From assembly GCA_017619355.1 (NCBI GenBank), contig JAFZSO010000007.1, forward strand, positions 1 through 37,234: a stretch of 37,234 bases of DNA. The letters run 5' to 3'. The first letter of the stretch is position 1. Each line of letters starts with the position of its first letter. Below are positions 1-8,200 of this stretch, one piece after another. The translations under genes were made by a program, and so were the position numbers. The DNA comes from Muribaculaceae bacterium (GTDB taxonomy: Bacteria; Bacteroidota; Bacteroidia; Bacteroidales; Muribaculaceae). The notes below the pieces were generated by a model. That model worked only from the letters and a program-made list of their open reading frames with translations, was not told where the DNA came from and did no database searches.

Positions 1-95
1 ATGCTCTGTTGGTTATAACCGCCGGCATCCAGATACTCCTGGATAATCATTCGCTTCTCATCGTCCGAAAAACACTTTACTTTTTGACGTTTCAT
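1..95 (-). CDS. Transposase OrfA, N-terminal fragment (partial)
   Basis: The ATG is at 95 and the frame stays open to the window edge, giving 31 residues. The peptide is basic at its start (MKRQKVK) and then reads DEKRMIIQEYLDAGG, which looks like the first helices of the helix-turn-helix in IS3-family OrfA proteins, the subunit that recognises the element's ends. Its position just inside a probable terminal inverted repeat supports the call. Only the N-terminus is visible, so another HTH protein cannot be excluded. Confidence 0.5.
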   Translation of the reverse strand, partial: MKRQKVKCFSDDEKRMIIQEYLDAGGYNQQS

Positions 96-141
96 CCTAA
101 AATAAGTTTAATTTTTAGTCAACCTATTTCAGGACAAGACA
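1..141 (-). mobile_element. Left end of an IS3-family (IS150-like) insertion sequence, cut by window edge
   Basis: Read on the minus strand from 141, the sequence opens with TGTCTTGTCCTGAAATAGG followed by TTGACT. This resembles the terminal inverted repeats of the IS150 subgroup of IS3 elements, which start TGTACTG and carry an AAA...GTTGACA-like inner half. An open reading frame begins 46 bases inside this end, the usual place for orfA. The rest of the element lies outside the window, so the other inverted repeat, the target duplication and intactness cannot be judged. The family call is from memory of the consensus. Confidence 0.55.
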
Positions 142-148
142 TATAACT

Positions 149-213
149 GGTTTAGGGTTGAGGGGTTAGATTTTAGAGGGGGAGGGGGAGGTGGGGAAAG
201 AGGAAAAAAGTTA
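149..213. repeat. G-rich intergenic tract with a 16-bp repeat shared with 7665-7680
   Basis: The tract begins with GGTTTAGGGTTGAGGG (149-164) and continues as an almost pure purine run of GAGGG and GGGGA units to about 213. The same 16 bases occur exactly at 7665-7680, after the coiled-coil gene. Both copies are intergenic and both sit beside other repeated or mobile DNA. Function is unknown; the G-runs could form a quadruplex on the plus strand. Confidence 0.6.
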
Positions 214-231
214 AAAAAATACACATTATTA

Positions 232-261
232 TTGTGGTTGAAACTTTTTTGTCTAATTTTG
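232..261 (+). promoter_or_regulatory. Bacteroidetes-type promoter for topA
   Basis: A -33 TTG at 232-234 is separated by 19 bases from TAATTTTG at 254-261, matching the Bacteroidetes TAnnTTTG -7 box and its usual spacing. The topA ATG at 314 lies about 50 bases downstream. Confidence 0.75.
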
Positions 262-313
262 CACCCGATTTCAAAAAACAGCACCTCGCGAGAGGTTGCA
301 TAAAAGATATAAT

Positions 314-2680
314 ATGCCGAACAATTTAGTTATTGTTGAGTCACCTGCCAAAGCGAAGACGATTCAGAAGTTTTTGGGCAAGGACTATAAGGTGACCTCG
401 AGTTATGGGCACATCCGCGACCTTCATTCGAAGGACTTCAGCATTGATGTGAAGAATGGTTTTGAGCCGATATATGAGATACCACAGAATAAAGAGTCGA
501 TAGTATCGGATTTAAAGAAAGAGGCAAAGAAGGCCGACCTTGTGTGGCTGGCATCGGATGAGGACCGTGAAGGAGAGGCTATAGCCTGGCACTTGTATGA
601 AGTGTTGGGACTGAAGCCTGAGAACACCCGCCGCATTGTGTTTCACGAGATCACGAAACCCGCCATACTGGAAGCTATTGAGCATCCTCGCGAAATAGAC
701 AAGAACCTGGTGGACGCCCAACAGGCCCGCCGCGTGCTTGACCGCATTGTGGGCTTCGAGCTGTCGCCCGTGCTGTGGAAGAAGATCAAGCCGTCGCTGT
801 CGGCCGGTCGCGTTCAGAGTGTGGCCGTGCGGTTGCTTGCCGAGCGCGAGCAGGAAATCAAGGATTTCCAGTCGAAGGAGTATTACCGTGTGTCGGCACA
901 GTTCCAAGCCGAAGGCGATGAAACCCCTCTGCCCGCCGAACTGAACAGCAGCCTTCACAACCACGATGAGGCCGTGTCGTTCCTGAACGACTGCAAGACG
1001 GCCACATTTAAGGTTGAGGATGTGTCGAAGAAACCCTTGAAGAAGTCGCCTGCCCCACCCTTCACCACCTCGACGCTGCAGCAGGAGGCCTCGCGCAAAT
1101 TGGGTTTCTCGGTGTCGCAGACGATGCGTGTGGCGCAGTCGCTCTATGAGTCGGGACACATCACCTATATGCGAACCGACTCGGTGAACCTGTCGTCGCT
1201 TGCCCTGGGAACCATCAGCGCCGAAATCAAGAAGTATAAAGGCGAAAAATACCTGAAAGTGCGCAAGTATCACACCACGAGCAAGGGTGCTCAGGAGGCA
1301 CACGAGGCCATTCGCCCCACCTTCATCAGCAACCACGAGATTACAGGCACTTCACAGGAGAAAAAACTCTACAACCTGATCTGGAAGCGCACCATCGCGA
1401 GCCAGATGGCCGATGCCGACCTGGAGAAGACCAGCATCGACATCTCGATGAGCAACCGCCCCGAACACTTCATGGCCAGCGCCGAGGTAATCAAGTTTGA
1501 CGGTTTTCTGAGTGTCTATATCGAATCAGTAGATGACGAGCCCGATGCTCAGGAGCACGCTCATGTGCTGCCCGAAATGGCCGTGGGAACTGCGCTACAG
1601 GCCGAAGAAATCAAAGCCACTCAGCGCTACACGCAGCAGCCTCAGCGCTACACCGAGGCGTCGCTCGTGCGTCAGCTCGAGAACCTGGGTATAGGTCGCC
1701 CGTCGACCTATGCACCGACTATCTCGACCATCCAGGCCCGCGACTATGTGGTGAAAGGCGAGAGCCGTGGCGAGAAGCGTGAATTTGAGGTGCTGACGCT
1801 CAAGAAGGACAAATTGAGCAAGAAGACCAAGAGCGAGGTGACCGGCGGCGAGAAGGGCAAACTCATTCCGACCGATGTGGGCATGGTGGTGAACGAATTC
1901 CTGATGAAATACTTCCCCACAATCATGGACTATAACTTTACCGCGAAGGTGGAGGACGAGTTCGATGCCATAGCCGAAGGCAATGTGCAGTGGAACAGTG
2001 AAATCAGCAAATTCTACAAGGACTTCCACCCGAACATTGAGCGTGTTTCGACCCTGCGCCTGGAGCACAAGGTGGGCGAGCGCATGCTGGGCAACGACCC
2101 CAAAACGGGCAAGCCCGTGTCGGTGAAGATAGGCCGCTTTGGCCCTCTGGTGCAGTTAGGCAGTGCCGACGAGGCTGAAAAGCCCCGCTTTGCCTCGCTG
2201 CTGAAAGACCAGAGTGTGTCGACCATCACCCTGGAAGAAGCACTGAAACTGTTTGAGTTGCCTCGCACGCTGGGCAGCTTTGAGGGCGAAGACATTGTGG
2301 TGGCCGTGGGCCGCTTCGGTCCGTACCTGAAGCACGGCAAGAACTTCGTGTCGATACCTGAGAGCATCTCTCCTCAAGAGCTGACGCTTGAACAAGCCGA
2401 GGAACTGATTGAGGGAAAGCGCAAGGCCGAGGCACAAAAGGTGATCAAGACCTTTGCCGAAGAGCCCCTCATGCAGGTGCTGAATGGCCGCTATGGTGCC
2501 TATATCTCGTTTAACAAACAGAACTACAAGATTCCCGCCAAGTATGTGGCTCAGGAGCTGACGCTTGAGCAATGCCGTGAAATCGTGGCCGATGAGGGCA
2601 ATGCCTCAAAGAAGTCGGCCGGCCGCCGCTCAGCAAAGACCGCCAAGATGGCCACTGCAAAAAAGACGGCTAAGGCCTGA
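314..2680 (+). CDS. topA: DNA topoisomerase I (type IA)
   Basis: Relaxes negatively supercoiled DNA by single-strand passage. The TOPRIM domain is N-terminal (VIVESPAKAKT at about 7-17; metal-binding D82-x-D84-x-E86 in ASDEDREGE). The active-site tyrosine is Y285 in HITYMRTDS, and the conserved GIGRPSTYAP segment follows. The C-terminus carries three GRFGP/GRYGA-type topoisomerase repeats rather than Cys4 zinc ribbons, then a Lys/Ala-rich tail. The frame is open from a TTG at 296, but the ATG at 314 is chosen because family homology starts at its first residues (788 aa). A consensus promoter lies upstream and a terminator downstream, so it is probably a single-gene unit. Confidence 0.97.
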   Translation: MPNNLVIVESPAKAKTIQKFLGKDYKVTSSYGHIRDLHSKDFSIDVKNGFEPIYEIPQNKESIVSDLKKEAKKADLVWLASDEDREGEAIAWHLYEVLGLKPENTRRIVFHEITKPAILEAIEHPREIDKNLVDAQQARRVLDRIVGFELSPVLWKKIKPSLSAGRVQSVAVRLLAEREQEIKDFQSKEYYRVSAQFQAEGDETPLPAELNSSLHNHDEAVSFLNDCKTATFKVEDVSKKPLKKSPAPPFTTSTLQQEASRKLGFSVSQTMRVAQSLYESGHITYMRTDSVNLSSLALGTISAEIKKYKGEKYLKVRKYHTTSKGAQEAHEAIRPTFISNHEITGTSQEKKLYNLIWKRTIASQMADADLEKTSIDISMSNRPEHFMASAEVIKFDGFLSVYIESVDDEPDAQEHAHVLPEMAVGTALQAEEIKATQRYTQQPQRYTEASLVRQLENLGIGRPSTYAPTISTIQARDYVVKGESRGEKREFEVLTLKKDKLSKKTKSEVTGGEKGKLIPTDVGMVVNEFLMKYFPTIMDYNFTAKVEDEFDAIAEGNVQWNSEISKFYKDFHPNIERVSTLRLEHKVGERMLGNDPKTGKPVSVKIGRFGPLVQLGSADEAEKPRFASLLKDQSVSTITLEEALKLFELPRTLGSFEGEDIVVAVGRFGPYLKHGKNFVSIPESISPQELTLEQAEELIEGKRKAEAQKVIKTFAEEPLMQVLNGRYGAYISFNKQNYKIPAKYVAQELTLEQCREIVADEGNASKKSAGRRSAKTAKMATAKKTAKA

Positions 2681-2704
2681 TCATTTTTTCAGCAACAAAG
2701 CATC

Positions 2705-2739
2705 CAGCCTCGGGGCCAACCGCCTCGAGGCTGTTTTTT
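2705..2739 (+). terminator. Rho-independent terminator of topA
   Basis: CAGCCTCG and CGAGGCTG form an 8-bp GC-rich stem, with a partly paired loop, followed directly by TTTTTT. It starts 24 bases after the topA stop codon. Confidence 0.85.
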
Positions 2740-2770
2740 GTTGAAAAAAGGCGTTTTTGCACAGTGAGGT

Positions 2771-2801
2771 TTTGCATTTTCAGTCATTTTCAGTAAATTT
2801 G
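2771..2801 (+). promoter_or_regulatory. Bacteroidetes-type promoter for the PPDK_N/coiled-coil operon
   Basis: TTTG at 2771-2774, 19 bases, then TAAATTTG at 2794-2801. The ATG at 2825 follows 23 bases later, giving a short leader. Confidence 0.75.
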
Positions 2802-2824
2802 TTCATTCAAAAAACAAAGCTGCT

Positions 2825-5785
2825 ATGAACGATGCCGTGCTGAGCGAACTGCTCCTGAAAGAGACCGCATTCCAGAACTTGATGCAGCAGCGCATCTACA
2901 ATGTGCTGCTGATAGCCTCGCCCTATGATGCGTTTATCATGGAAGAGGACGGCAGAGTGGAGGAACAGATCTTTGACGAATATGTGTCGCTGAATTTGTC
3001 GTCGCCACCGCGCGTGACGCGCGTGAGCGACTATGAAGCCGCCTATGTGGAACTGGCGAGCAAGACCTACGACCTTGTCATAGCGATGCCCGGTGTAGAT
3101 ATCAGAGACACATTCGAGAACGCGAAGAAGATCAAGGAGATGTACGCTCATGTGCCATTTGTGGTGCTGACGCCCTTCTCGCGCGAGGTGTCGCAACGGC
3201 TCAGGAAGGAGGACTTCTCGGGCGTGGACTATGTGTTCAGCTGGTTAGGCAATGTTGACCTGCTGGTGGCCATCATCAAGCTGCTGGAGGACAAGATGAA
3301 TGCCGAGAACGACATCATGCATGTGGGCATTCAGATGATACTGCTGGTTGAAGACTCGGTGCGGTTCTACTCGTCGGTGCTGCCCACGCTCTACAAGTTC
3401 ATCCTGCAGCAATCGGTGATATTCTCGACCGAGGCGCTGAACGCTCACGAGCGCATGCTTCGCAAGCGCGGGCGCCCCAAGGTGATGCTGGCGCGTGACT
3501 ATGAAGAGGCCATGGACCTGTATAACCGGTATCACGACAACATATTGGGAGTGATCAGCGATGTGTCGTTCAAGCGTAATGGAGAGAAAGACAAGCAAGC
3601 AGGCATCAGGCTTGCCAACTACCTGCGCAGCCAAGACCCGTACCTGCCCATCATCATCGAGTCGAGCGAATCAGAGAACCGTGACCGCGTGAACACCTTC
3701 AACGGCACCTTCCTGGACAAGAACTCGAAAAAGCTGCCCGTGGACCTGGGCAAGGCCATCATGGACAACTTTGGTTTCGGCGACTTCATCATCCGCGACC
3801 CCGAAAGTGGCGCTGAAATCATGCGCATCAAGGACCTGAAGGCACTGCAGAACAAGATATTCGAGATACCGGTTGAATCGCTGTACTATCATGCTCAGCG
3901 CAACGACATCTCGCGCTGGCTCTACTCGCGAGCGCTATTCCCCATAGCACAGGCCATGAAGACGCGGCGCTTCAACAAGCTGGAAGAAGCGCCCGCTGTG
4001 CGGCAGGTGGTGTTTGACGCCATCGTGAAATACAGGAAGATGAAGAACCGTGGCGTGGTGGCAGAGTTCAAAAAAGACCGGTTTGACCGATACTCCAACT
4101 TTGCGCGCATAGGCCAGGGTTCGCTGGGCGGCAAAGGGCGCGGCCTGGCATTTATCGACGCCATGATCAAGGAGACGCCCGAGTGCGACCATTTTCACGG
4201 CATCAGCATCACCATACCACGCACTGTGGTGCTGTGTACCGATGTGTTCGACCAATTCATGGAGAACAACGGGCTATATCCCGTAGCATTGTCGACGATA
4301 CCTGACGAGGAGATACTGAACCTGTTCTTGCAGGCCAGGTTACCCGAAGACCTGATGGACGACCTTATGGCCATTTGCGATGTAATCGACGGTCCGCTTG
4401 CCATCAGGAGCTCGAGTCTGCTCGAAGACAGCCATTACCAGCCCTTTGCGGGAGTATATGCCACCTACATGATACCCAATCTGCCTGACAGGGTGCGGAT
4501 GAAAAAACTGCTGACCGATGCAGTGAAGGCTGTGTATGCCTCGGTGTTCTTTGCCGAGAGCAAGGCCTATATGGTGGCCACGAGCAATGTGATTGACCAG
4601 GAGAAGATGGCAGTGATCATCCAGGAACTGGCAGGCGAGCAGCACGGAAAACTGTTCTACCCGTCGTTTGCCGGTGTGGGCCGCTCCATCAACTACTATC
4701 CGGTGGGCGAAGAGAGTGCGACCGACGGCGTTGTGGAGGTGGCGGCAGGCCTTGGCAAATATATTGTGGATGGCGGATTGGCGCTCCGATTCTCGCCCAG
4801 CCAGCCCAAGCATGTGCTGCAGACGAGCACCCTGGAACTGACCCTGCGCGATACCCAACGCGAGATGTATGCCCTCGACACGGTGAACTTTAACGAAAAG
4901 GTGAGTGTTGACGAGGGCGACTGCATCACCATGGTATCAGTTCAGGATGTAGCGAAAGAGGGCAACCTGAGCGGGCTTGTATCGACCTACGATTTCCAGA
5001 ACAGCCGCATCATAGACAATGACCTGGGTCCAGGGCGAAAACTGGTGACATTTGCCAACATACTCAAGCATAACACCTTCCCGCTTGCCGAAGCCGCCCA
5101 GCACATGCTCGAACTCGGTGCCCAGTACATGAGGCGCCCCGTAGAGATTGAGTTTGCGGCCAACTTGAGCGCCCCTGGCGAGGACGGAAAGGGAGCGCTC
5201 TACTGGCTGCAGATACGGCCTATGGTAGACCGCAGCGAGATGCTCGACGAAGAAATCATCAGGAGCGACAAGAGCCGCCAGCTGATCTCGTCGGTGCGCG
5301 CGCTGGGTCACGGAATGATGGAAAACCTGAAAAGCATAGTGGTAGTGAAGCCCGAAGCATTTTCAAACACAAATAATCCGGCCATTGCGATGGAAATTGA
5401 AAAAATAAATCGTAACTTTACGGCTCAAGGCGAGAACTACATCCTTGTGGGTCCTGGCCGGTGGGGTTCGTCGGACGAGGCGCTTGGCATCCCAGTGAAG
5501 TGGGCCAACATCTCATCGGCGCGCGTGCTGGTGGAGGTGGCGCTGCCTGGCAGGCACATCGAGCCGAGCCAAGGTTCGCATTTCTTCCAGAATCTGACAT
5601 CGTTCGGAGCGGGATACTTCACGGTAGATCCCGAGGTGGAAGGCGAGGCGTTTGACAACGAGTATCTGAAGCCGTTTGAGGCCGAATATGAGTCAGACAA
5701 CCTGCGGATAGTGCGTTTTGAACGACCTATGAAGGTTGCCATCAACGGGGCCAAGGGCAGAGGCATAGTGCTGAAACCCGAATAA
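2825..5785 (+). CDS. Receiver-receiver-PPDK_N protein (PEP synthase-like, no swivel domain)
   Basis: This 986-residue protein has four parts. (1) A receiver-like domain at about 24-157; the phospho-acceptor Asp position appears to be Met88 (DLVIAMPG). (2) A second receiver at about 171-320 with the acidic pair E176-D177, acceptor-like D246 (VISDVSF) and a candidate Lys near 299. (3) A PPDK_N/PEP-synthase ATP-grasp at about 430-805: GGKGRG near 435, AIRSSS..ED near 526-535, VVEVAAGLG near 637 and LQIRPM near 795-800. (4) An unrecognised C-terminal region of about 180 residues. The mobile phosphohistidine swivel (GG..SHAA) and the PEP/pyruvate barrel are absent, so it cannot run the full PEP synthase reaction alone. 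Public annotation would probably say phosphoenolpyruvate synthase; I think that is misleading. A coiled-coil gene follows after 37 bases in the same operon. Confidence 0.85.
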   Translation: MNDAVLSELLLKETAFQNLMQQRIYNVLLIASPYDAFIMEEDGRVEEQIFDEYVSLNLSSPPRVTRVSDYEAAYVELASKTYDLVIAMPGVDIRDTFENAKKIKEMYAHVPFVVLTPFSREVSQRLRKEDFSGVDYVFSWLGNVDLLVAIIKLLEDKMNAENDIMHVGIQMILLVEDSVRFYSSVLPTLYKFILQQSVIFSTEALNAHERMLRKRGRPKVMLARDYEEAMDLYNRYHDNILGVISDVSFKRNGEKDKQAGIRLANYLRSQDPYLPIIIESSESENRDRVNTFNGTFLDKNSKKLPVDLGKAIMDNFGFGDFIIRDPESGAEIMRIKDLKALQNKIFEIPVESLYYHAQRNDISRWLYSRALFPIAQAMKTRRFNKLEEAPAVRQVVFDAIVKYRKMKNRGVVAEFKKDRFDRYSNFARIGQGSLGGKGRGLAFIDAMIKETPECDHFHGISITIPRTVVLCTDVFDQFMENNGLYPVALSTIPDEEILNLFLQARLPEDLMDDLMAICDVIDGPLAIRSSSLLEDSHYQPFAGVYATYMIPNLPDRVRMKKLLTDAVKAVYASVFFAESKAYMVATSNVIDQEKMAVIIQELAGEQHGKLFYPSFAGVGRSINYYPVGEESATDGVVEVAAGLGKYIVDGGLALRFSPSQPKHVLQTSTLELTLRDTQREMYALDTVNFNEKVSVDEGDCITMVSVQDVAKEGNLSGLVSTYDFQNSRIIDNDLGPGRKLVTFANILKHNTFPLAEAAQHMLELGAQYMRRPVEIEFAANLSAPGEDGKGALYWLQIRPMVDRSEMLDEEIIRSDKSRQLISSVRALGHGMMENLKSIVVVKPEAFSNTNNPAIAMEIEKINRNFTAQGENYILVGPGRWGSSDEALGIPVKWANISSARVLVEVALPGRHIEPSQGSHFFQNLTSFGAGYFTVDPEVEGEAFDNEYLKPFEAEYESDNLRIVRFERPMKVAINGAKGRGIVLKPE

Positions 5786-5822
5786 GAACTAAAACGAAGC
5801 AAAAACAATAAAAACGAGAAAT

Positions 5823-7577
5823 ATGGGATTATTTCGCAGCATAAAAAGGGCATTTGGGTTCTCGGACAACGGAGATGAACCCAATGACGAACTGGACGGC
5901 ATCAATGGAGAACGAGCCGCCAGACGGCCCTATGTGAATCCATTCAAAAACGACGACAAACCTGAACAGGAGACAGGTTCGTTTGAGGGTGCACCAGGCG
6001 AGACCACCAGCGACGAAGTGACCGAGCAGTTGCTGGGTGAGGTGATTGCCATCGTGAACCACAACCTGCCACCCTTTGTGGTCGACAACCTTGATGTGGA
6101 AGCCGAGCGCAAGTCGATAGGCGAAGCGCTGAAACCATCGGTCGACGCCTTCATGAAACAGGTTAAAGCCGAAGCCGCCACCGACCATCGTCACGACAAG
6201 GACACCATTGCCGAACTACAGGAAAAGGCGAAGACTACCGAGGCGCAACGGCGCGCCGTGCTTGCGAAATATAACGACCTGCAGAACAAGGTGGCCACGC
6301 TTGAGGCCGAGCGCGAGCAGCTGGAACTGGAGAACAAGAGCCTGCTGAACAAGATGAAGGTGATGAAGGTAAAGGCAGGTGACACTGACTTCAGCGACAT
6401 TGACGAGGCTGTGGCCACGATGGACTCGAGTAAGCGCGAAATGGAAGCCCTGACCGAGGAATACCAGAAAAAGATGGAAATCACCAACGCGTTGCTTGCC
6501 GAGTTCCGTGCCGACTCCTCGGCCAAGGCTGAAGATCTCAAGAAACTGAACGAGACTCTGGTCCAGAAGGAAAAAGCCTTGGAGGAACTGGAGGCGCGAT
6601 GCAAGGCCATGGAAGAGCAACTTGCCGAGGCTCAATCAGAGACCGACCTGATTGATGAGGTTCAAGAGAAGATCGAGCAGTTTGAGCAGATCAAGCTGAA
6701 AAAGGACCAGGAAATAAACGACCTGCGTCAGCAACTTGCCAGCTACGAGTCGAGCAGCGGCGCCACGAGCACCAAGATTGCCAGCATGAAGAGACGCAAT
6801 GACGAACTGGAGAAGACCATCAGCAAGCTCACCCGCCAGGCCGCCGACACGAGCGAGAAGCGAAACCGTCGTGACATTGAAGTCGCCAACCAGTATAACG
6901 ATCTGAAAACGAAATACAACGACACGCTGAAGACGCTGGGCGAAACCCAGGCCGAGGTGGAGCGGCTCCAGGCCGAAGCCAAGGTGACAGAAGGCATCGT
7001 GAACGAGATGTCGAAGAAAAACGAGACACTCGCAGTGCAATATCGCGACACTAACGCCCTGCTGACGCTCACTAAAGACGAGCTGGAGAATGCCCGCGAA
7101 CACATCGTCAGGCTTGAGCAGGATCTGGAGAACCGCAATGAACAGGATGCCAAAAAGGCCCAGGAATCAATTCAGGCGATGGAACCTGAGGAAGAAATCG
7201 CCGTTGAGATGGAAACGGCCGAGGTAGAGCCTGATGTGGCAGAAGAAAGCCTGCCTCTTGAACAAGAAACGACTCCAATAGAGGAGGTTCTCGAGGACAT
7301 ATTACCCAAGGAGGAAGTGGCGGCAGAAGTAGCACCCGTGGCCGAAAAGCCTGTCGAAGAAAAGCCTGCAGTCCAAGAGAAGACGCTGGAAGCGGTGGAA
7401 GAAGTGATTGCCGCCCTGGAAGAGAAGAACTCCGACCCGCTGAGCGACCTTGACGACATCGACTGGCTCGTGCCCACGCCACCCTCTAACAAGCCCAAAG
7501 AGCCAGAGATTGAGGAAGTTGCGGCTCCCGAACCGCCCAAAAAGCAAGCCGACAGCCGACAGATGTCACTGTTTTAG
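5823..7577 (+). CDS. Large coiled-coil protein with C-terminal clamp-binding-like QMSLF
   Basis: No named family recognised. The 584 residues comprise an N-terminal region of about 110 residues with a basic start (MGLFRSIKRAFGF), a long heptad-rich charged coiled coil from roughly 115 to 450, an acidic Pro/Glu/Ala/Val-rich linker (about 455-565) and the tail RQMSLF ending exactly at the stop. No signal peptide or membrane segment is seen, so it is probably cytoplasmic. The QxSLF tail fits the beta sliding clamp-binding consensus QL(S/D)LF. It lies 37 bases after the PPDK_N gene behind an A-rich leader and is probably co-transcribed. A scaffold or SMC-like structural role is a guess. Confidence 0.8.
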   Translation: MGLFRSIKRAFGFSDNGDEPNDELDGINGERAARRPYVNPFKNDDKPEQETGSFEGAPGETTSDEVTEQLLGEVIAIVNHNLPPFVVDNLDVEAERKSIGEALKPSVDAFMKQVKAEAATDHRHDKDTIAELQEKAKTTEAQRRAVLAKYNDLQNKVATLEAEREQLELENKSLLNKMKVMKVKAGDTDFSDIDEAVATMDSSKREMEALTEEYQKKMEITNALLAEFRADSSAKAEDLKKLNETLVQKEKALEELEARCKAMEEQLAEAQSETDLIDEVQEKIEQFEQIKLKKDQEINDLRQQLASYESSSGATSTKIASMKRRNDELEKTISKLTRQAADTSEKRNRRDIEVANQYNDLKTKYNDTLKTLGETQAEVERLQAEAKVTEGIVNEMSKKNETLAVQYRDTNALLTLTKDELENAREHIVRLEQDLENRNEQDAKKAQESIQAMEPEEEIAVEMETAEVEPDVAEESLPLEQETTPIEEVLEDILPKEEVAAEVAPVAEKPVEEKPAVQEKTLEAVEEVIAALEEKNSDPLSDLDDIDWLVPTPPSNKPKEPEIEEVAAPEPPKKQADSRQMSLF

Positions 7578-7579
7578 AG

Positions 7580-7653
7580 CCTGCTGCGCAGGAGTTTAGA
7601 GTTTAGTTCCTGCTGCGCAGGAGTTTAGAGTTTAGTTCCTGCTGCGCAGGAGT
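7580..7653. repeat. 29-bp tandem repeat with a palindromic core, 2.5 copies
   Basis: CCTGCTGCGCAGG occurs at 7580-7592, 7609-7621 and 7638-7650, each followed by AGTTTAGAGTTTAGTT (shortened in the last). Copies are perfectly spaced at 29 bases with no spacers. The core can fold as CCTGC-TGC-GCAGG. It starts 2 bases after the coiled-coil stop codon and lies between two convergent operons, so the hairpins may end transcription or protect 3' ends. The repeat passes into a GAGGGTT-rich tract up to about 7682. Confidence 0.85.
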
Positions 7654-7664
7654 TGAGGGTTGAG

Positions 7665-7680
7665 GGTTTAGGGTTGAGGG
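7665..7680. repeat. Second exact copy of the 16-bp GGTTTAGGGTTGAGGG element
   Basis: This is identical to 149-164 and is embedded in a degenerate TTGAGGG/TTTAGGG tract (about 7651-7710) just beyond the 29-bp palindromic repeats. No function is assigned. Confidence 0.6.
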
Positions 7681-7701
7681 TTTAAGTTTCATTCTGAGAG
7701 T

Positions 7702-8184
7702 TTAGAGGGAGCGGGCGAAGGCGGCCATCTGGATGGCGGCATCGGCAGCTTCAATACCCTTGTTGCATAGTGCTCCGCCAGCACGATCAATGGCCTGCTG
7801 CTCGTTGTCGGTGGTGAGCACGCAGAAGATGACGGGCACCTGCTGGGTGGCATTGAGGTAGGCGCAGCCCTGTGTGGCATTGTCGCACACATAGTCGAAG
7901 TGCGGTGTTCCGCCACGAATCACACAACCAATCATGATCACGGCGTCGAAACGGCCGGTACGGGCCAGCTGTGCGGCGCCGTAGGTGAGTTCGACTGTGC
8001 CAGGCACGGGAAAGACCTGAACCGAGTCTTCGGGGTAGCCAAGTTCGGCAAGGCGGGTCTGGACACCCTGCAGCAGAGCACCCGTGACGCGCTCATTCCA
8101 CTGGGCGACGACGACACCCACTTTGAAATTAATGAGGAAAGGCAAGGTGGCCTCGTTGGAGGCGTGATGGAGTTCGGTAGACAT
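7702..8184 (-). CDS. ribH: 6,7-dimethyl-8-ribityllumazine synthase
   Basis: Condenses 5-amino-6-ribitylaminouracil with 3,4-dihydroxy-2-butanone 4-phosphate, the penultimate riboflavin step; family members form 60-mer or pentameric cytoplasmic assemblies. Recognisable motifs are QWNERVT (W29-N30, substrate stacking), PGTVEL (61-66) and GCVIRGGTPHFDYV with the proton-shuttling His at 95, then GALCNKGIEAADAAI near the C-terminus. The length of 160 aa is normal. It is the last gene of a three-gene minus-strand operon behind the PfkB-like and TPR genes (16-base gap to the TPR gene). No FMN riboswitch was noticed upstream of the operon. Confidence 0.95.
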   Translation of the reverse strand: MSTELHHASNEATLPFLINFKVGVVVAQWNERVTGALLQGVQTRLAELGYPEDSVQVFPVPGTVELTYGAAQLARTGRFDAVIMIGCVIRGGTPHFDYVCDNATQGCAYLNATQQVPVIFCVLTTDNEQQAIDRAGGALCNKGIEAADAAIQMAAFARSL

Positions 8185-8200
8185 GATGGTTAAGAGTTAT

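Noticed and set aside
149-213. Telomere-like GGTTTAGGG repeats
   Set aside because: It is an internal chromosomal tract, degenerate and short; there is no sign of a replicon end.
7580-7653. Possible CRISPR array (29-base periodic repeats)
   Set aside because: The repeats are contiguous without unique spacers and no cas genes are present.
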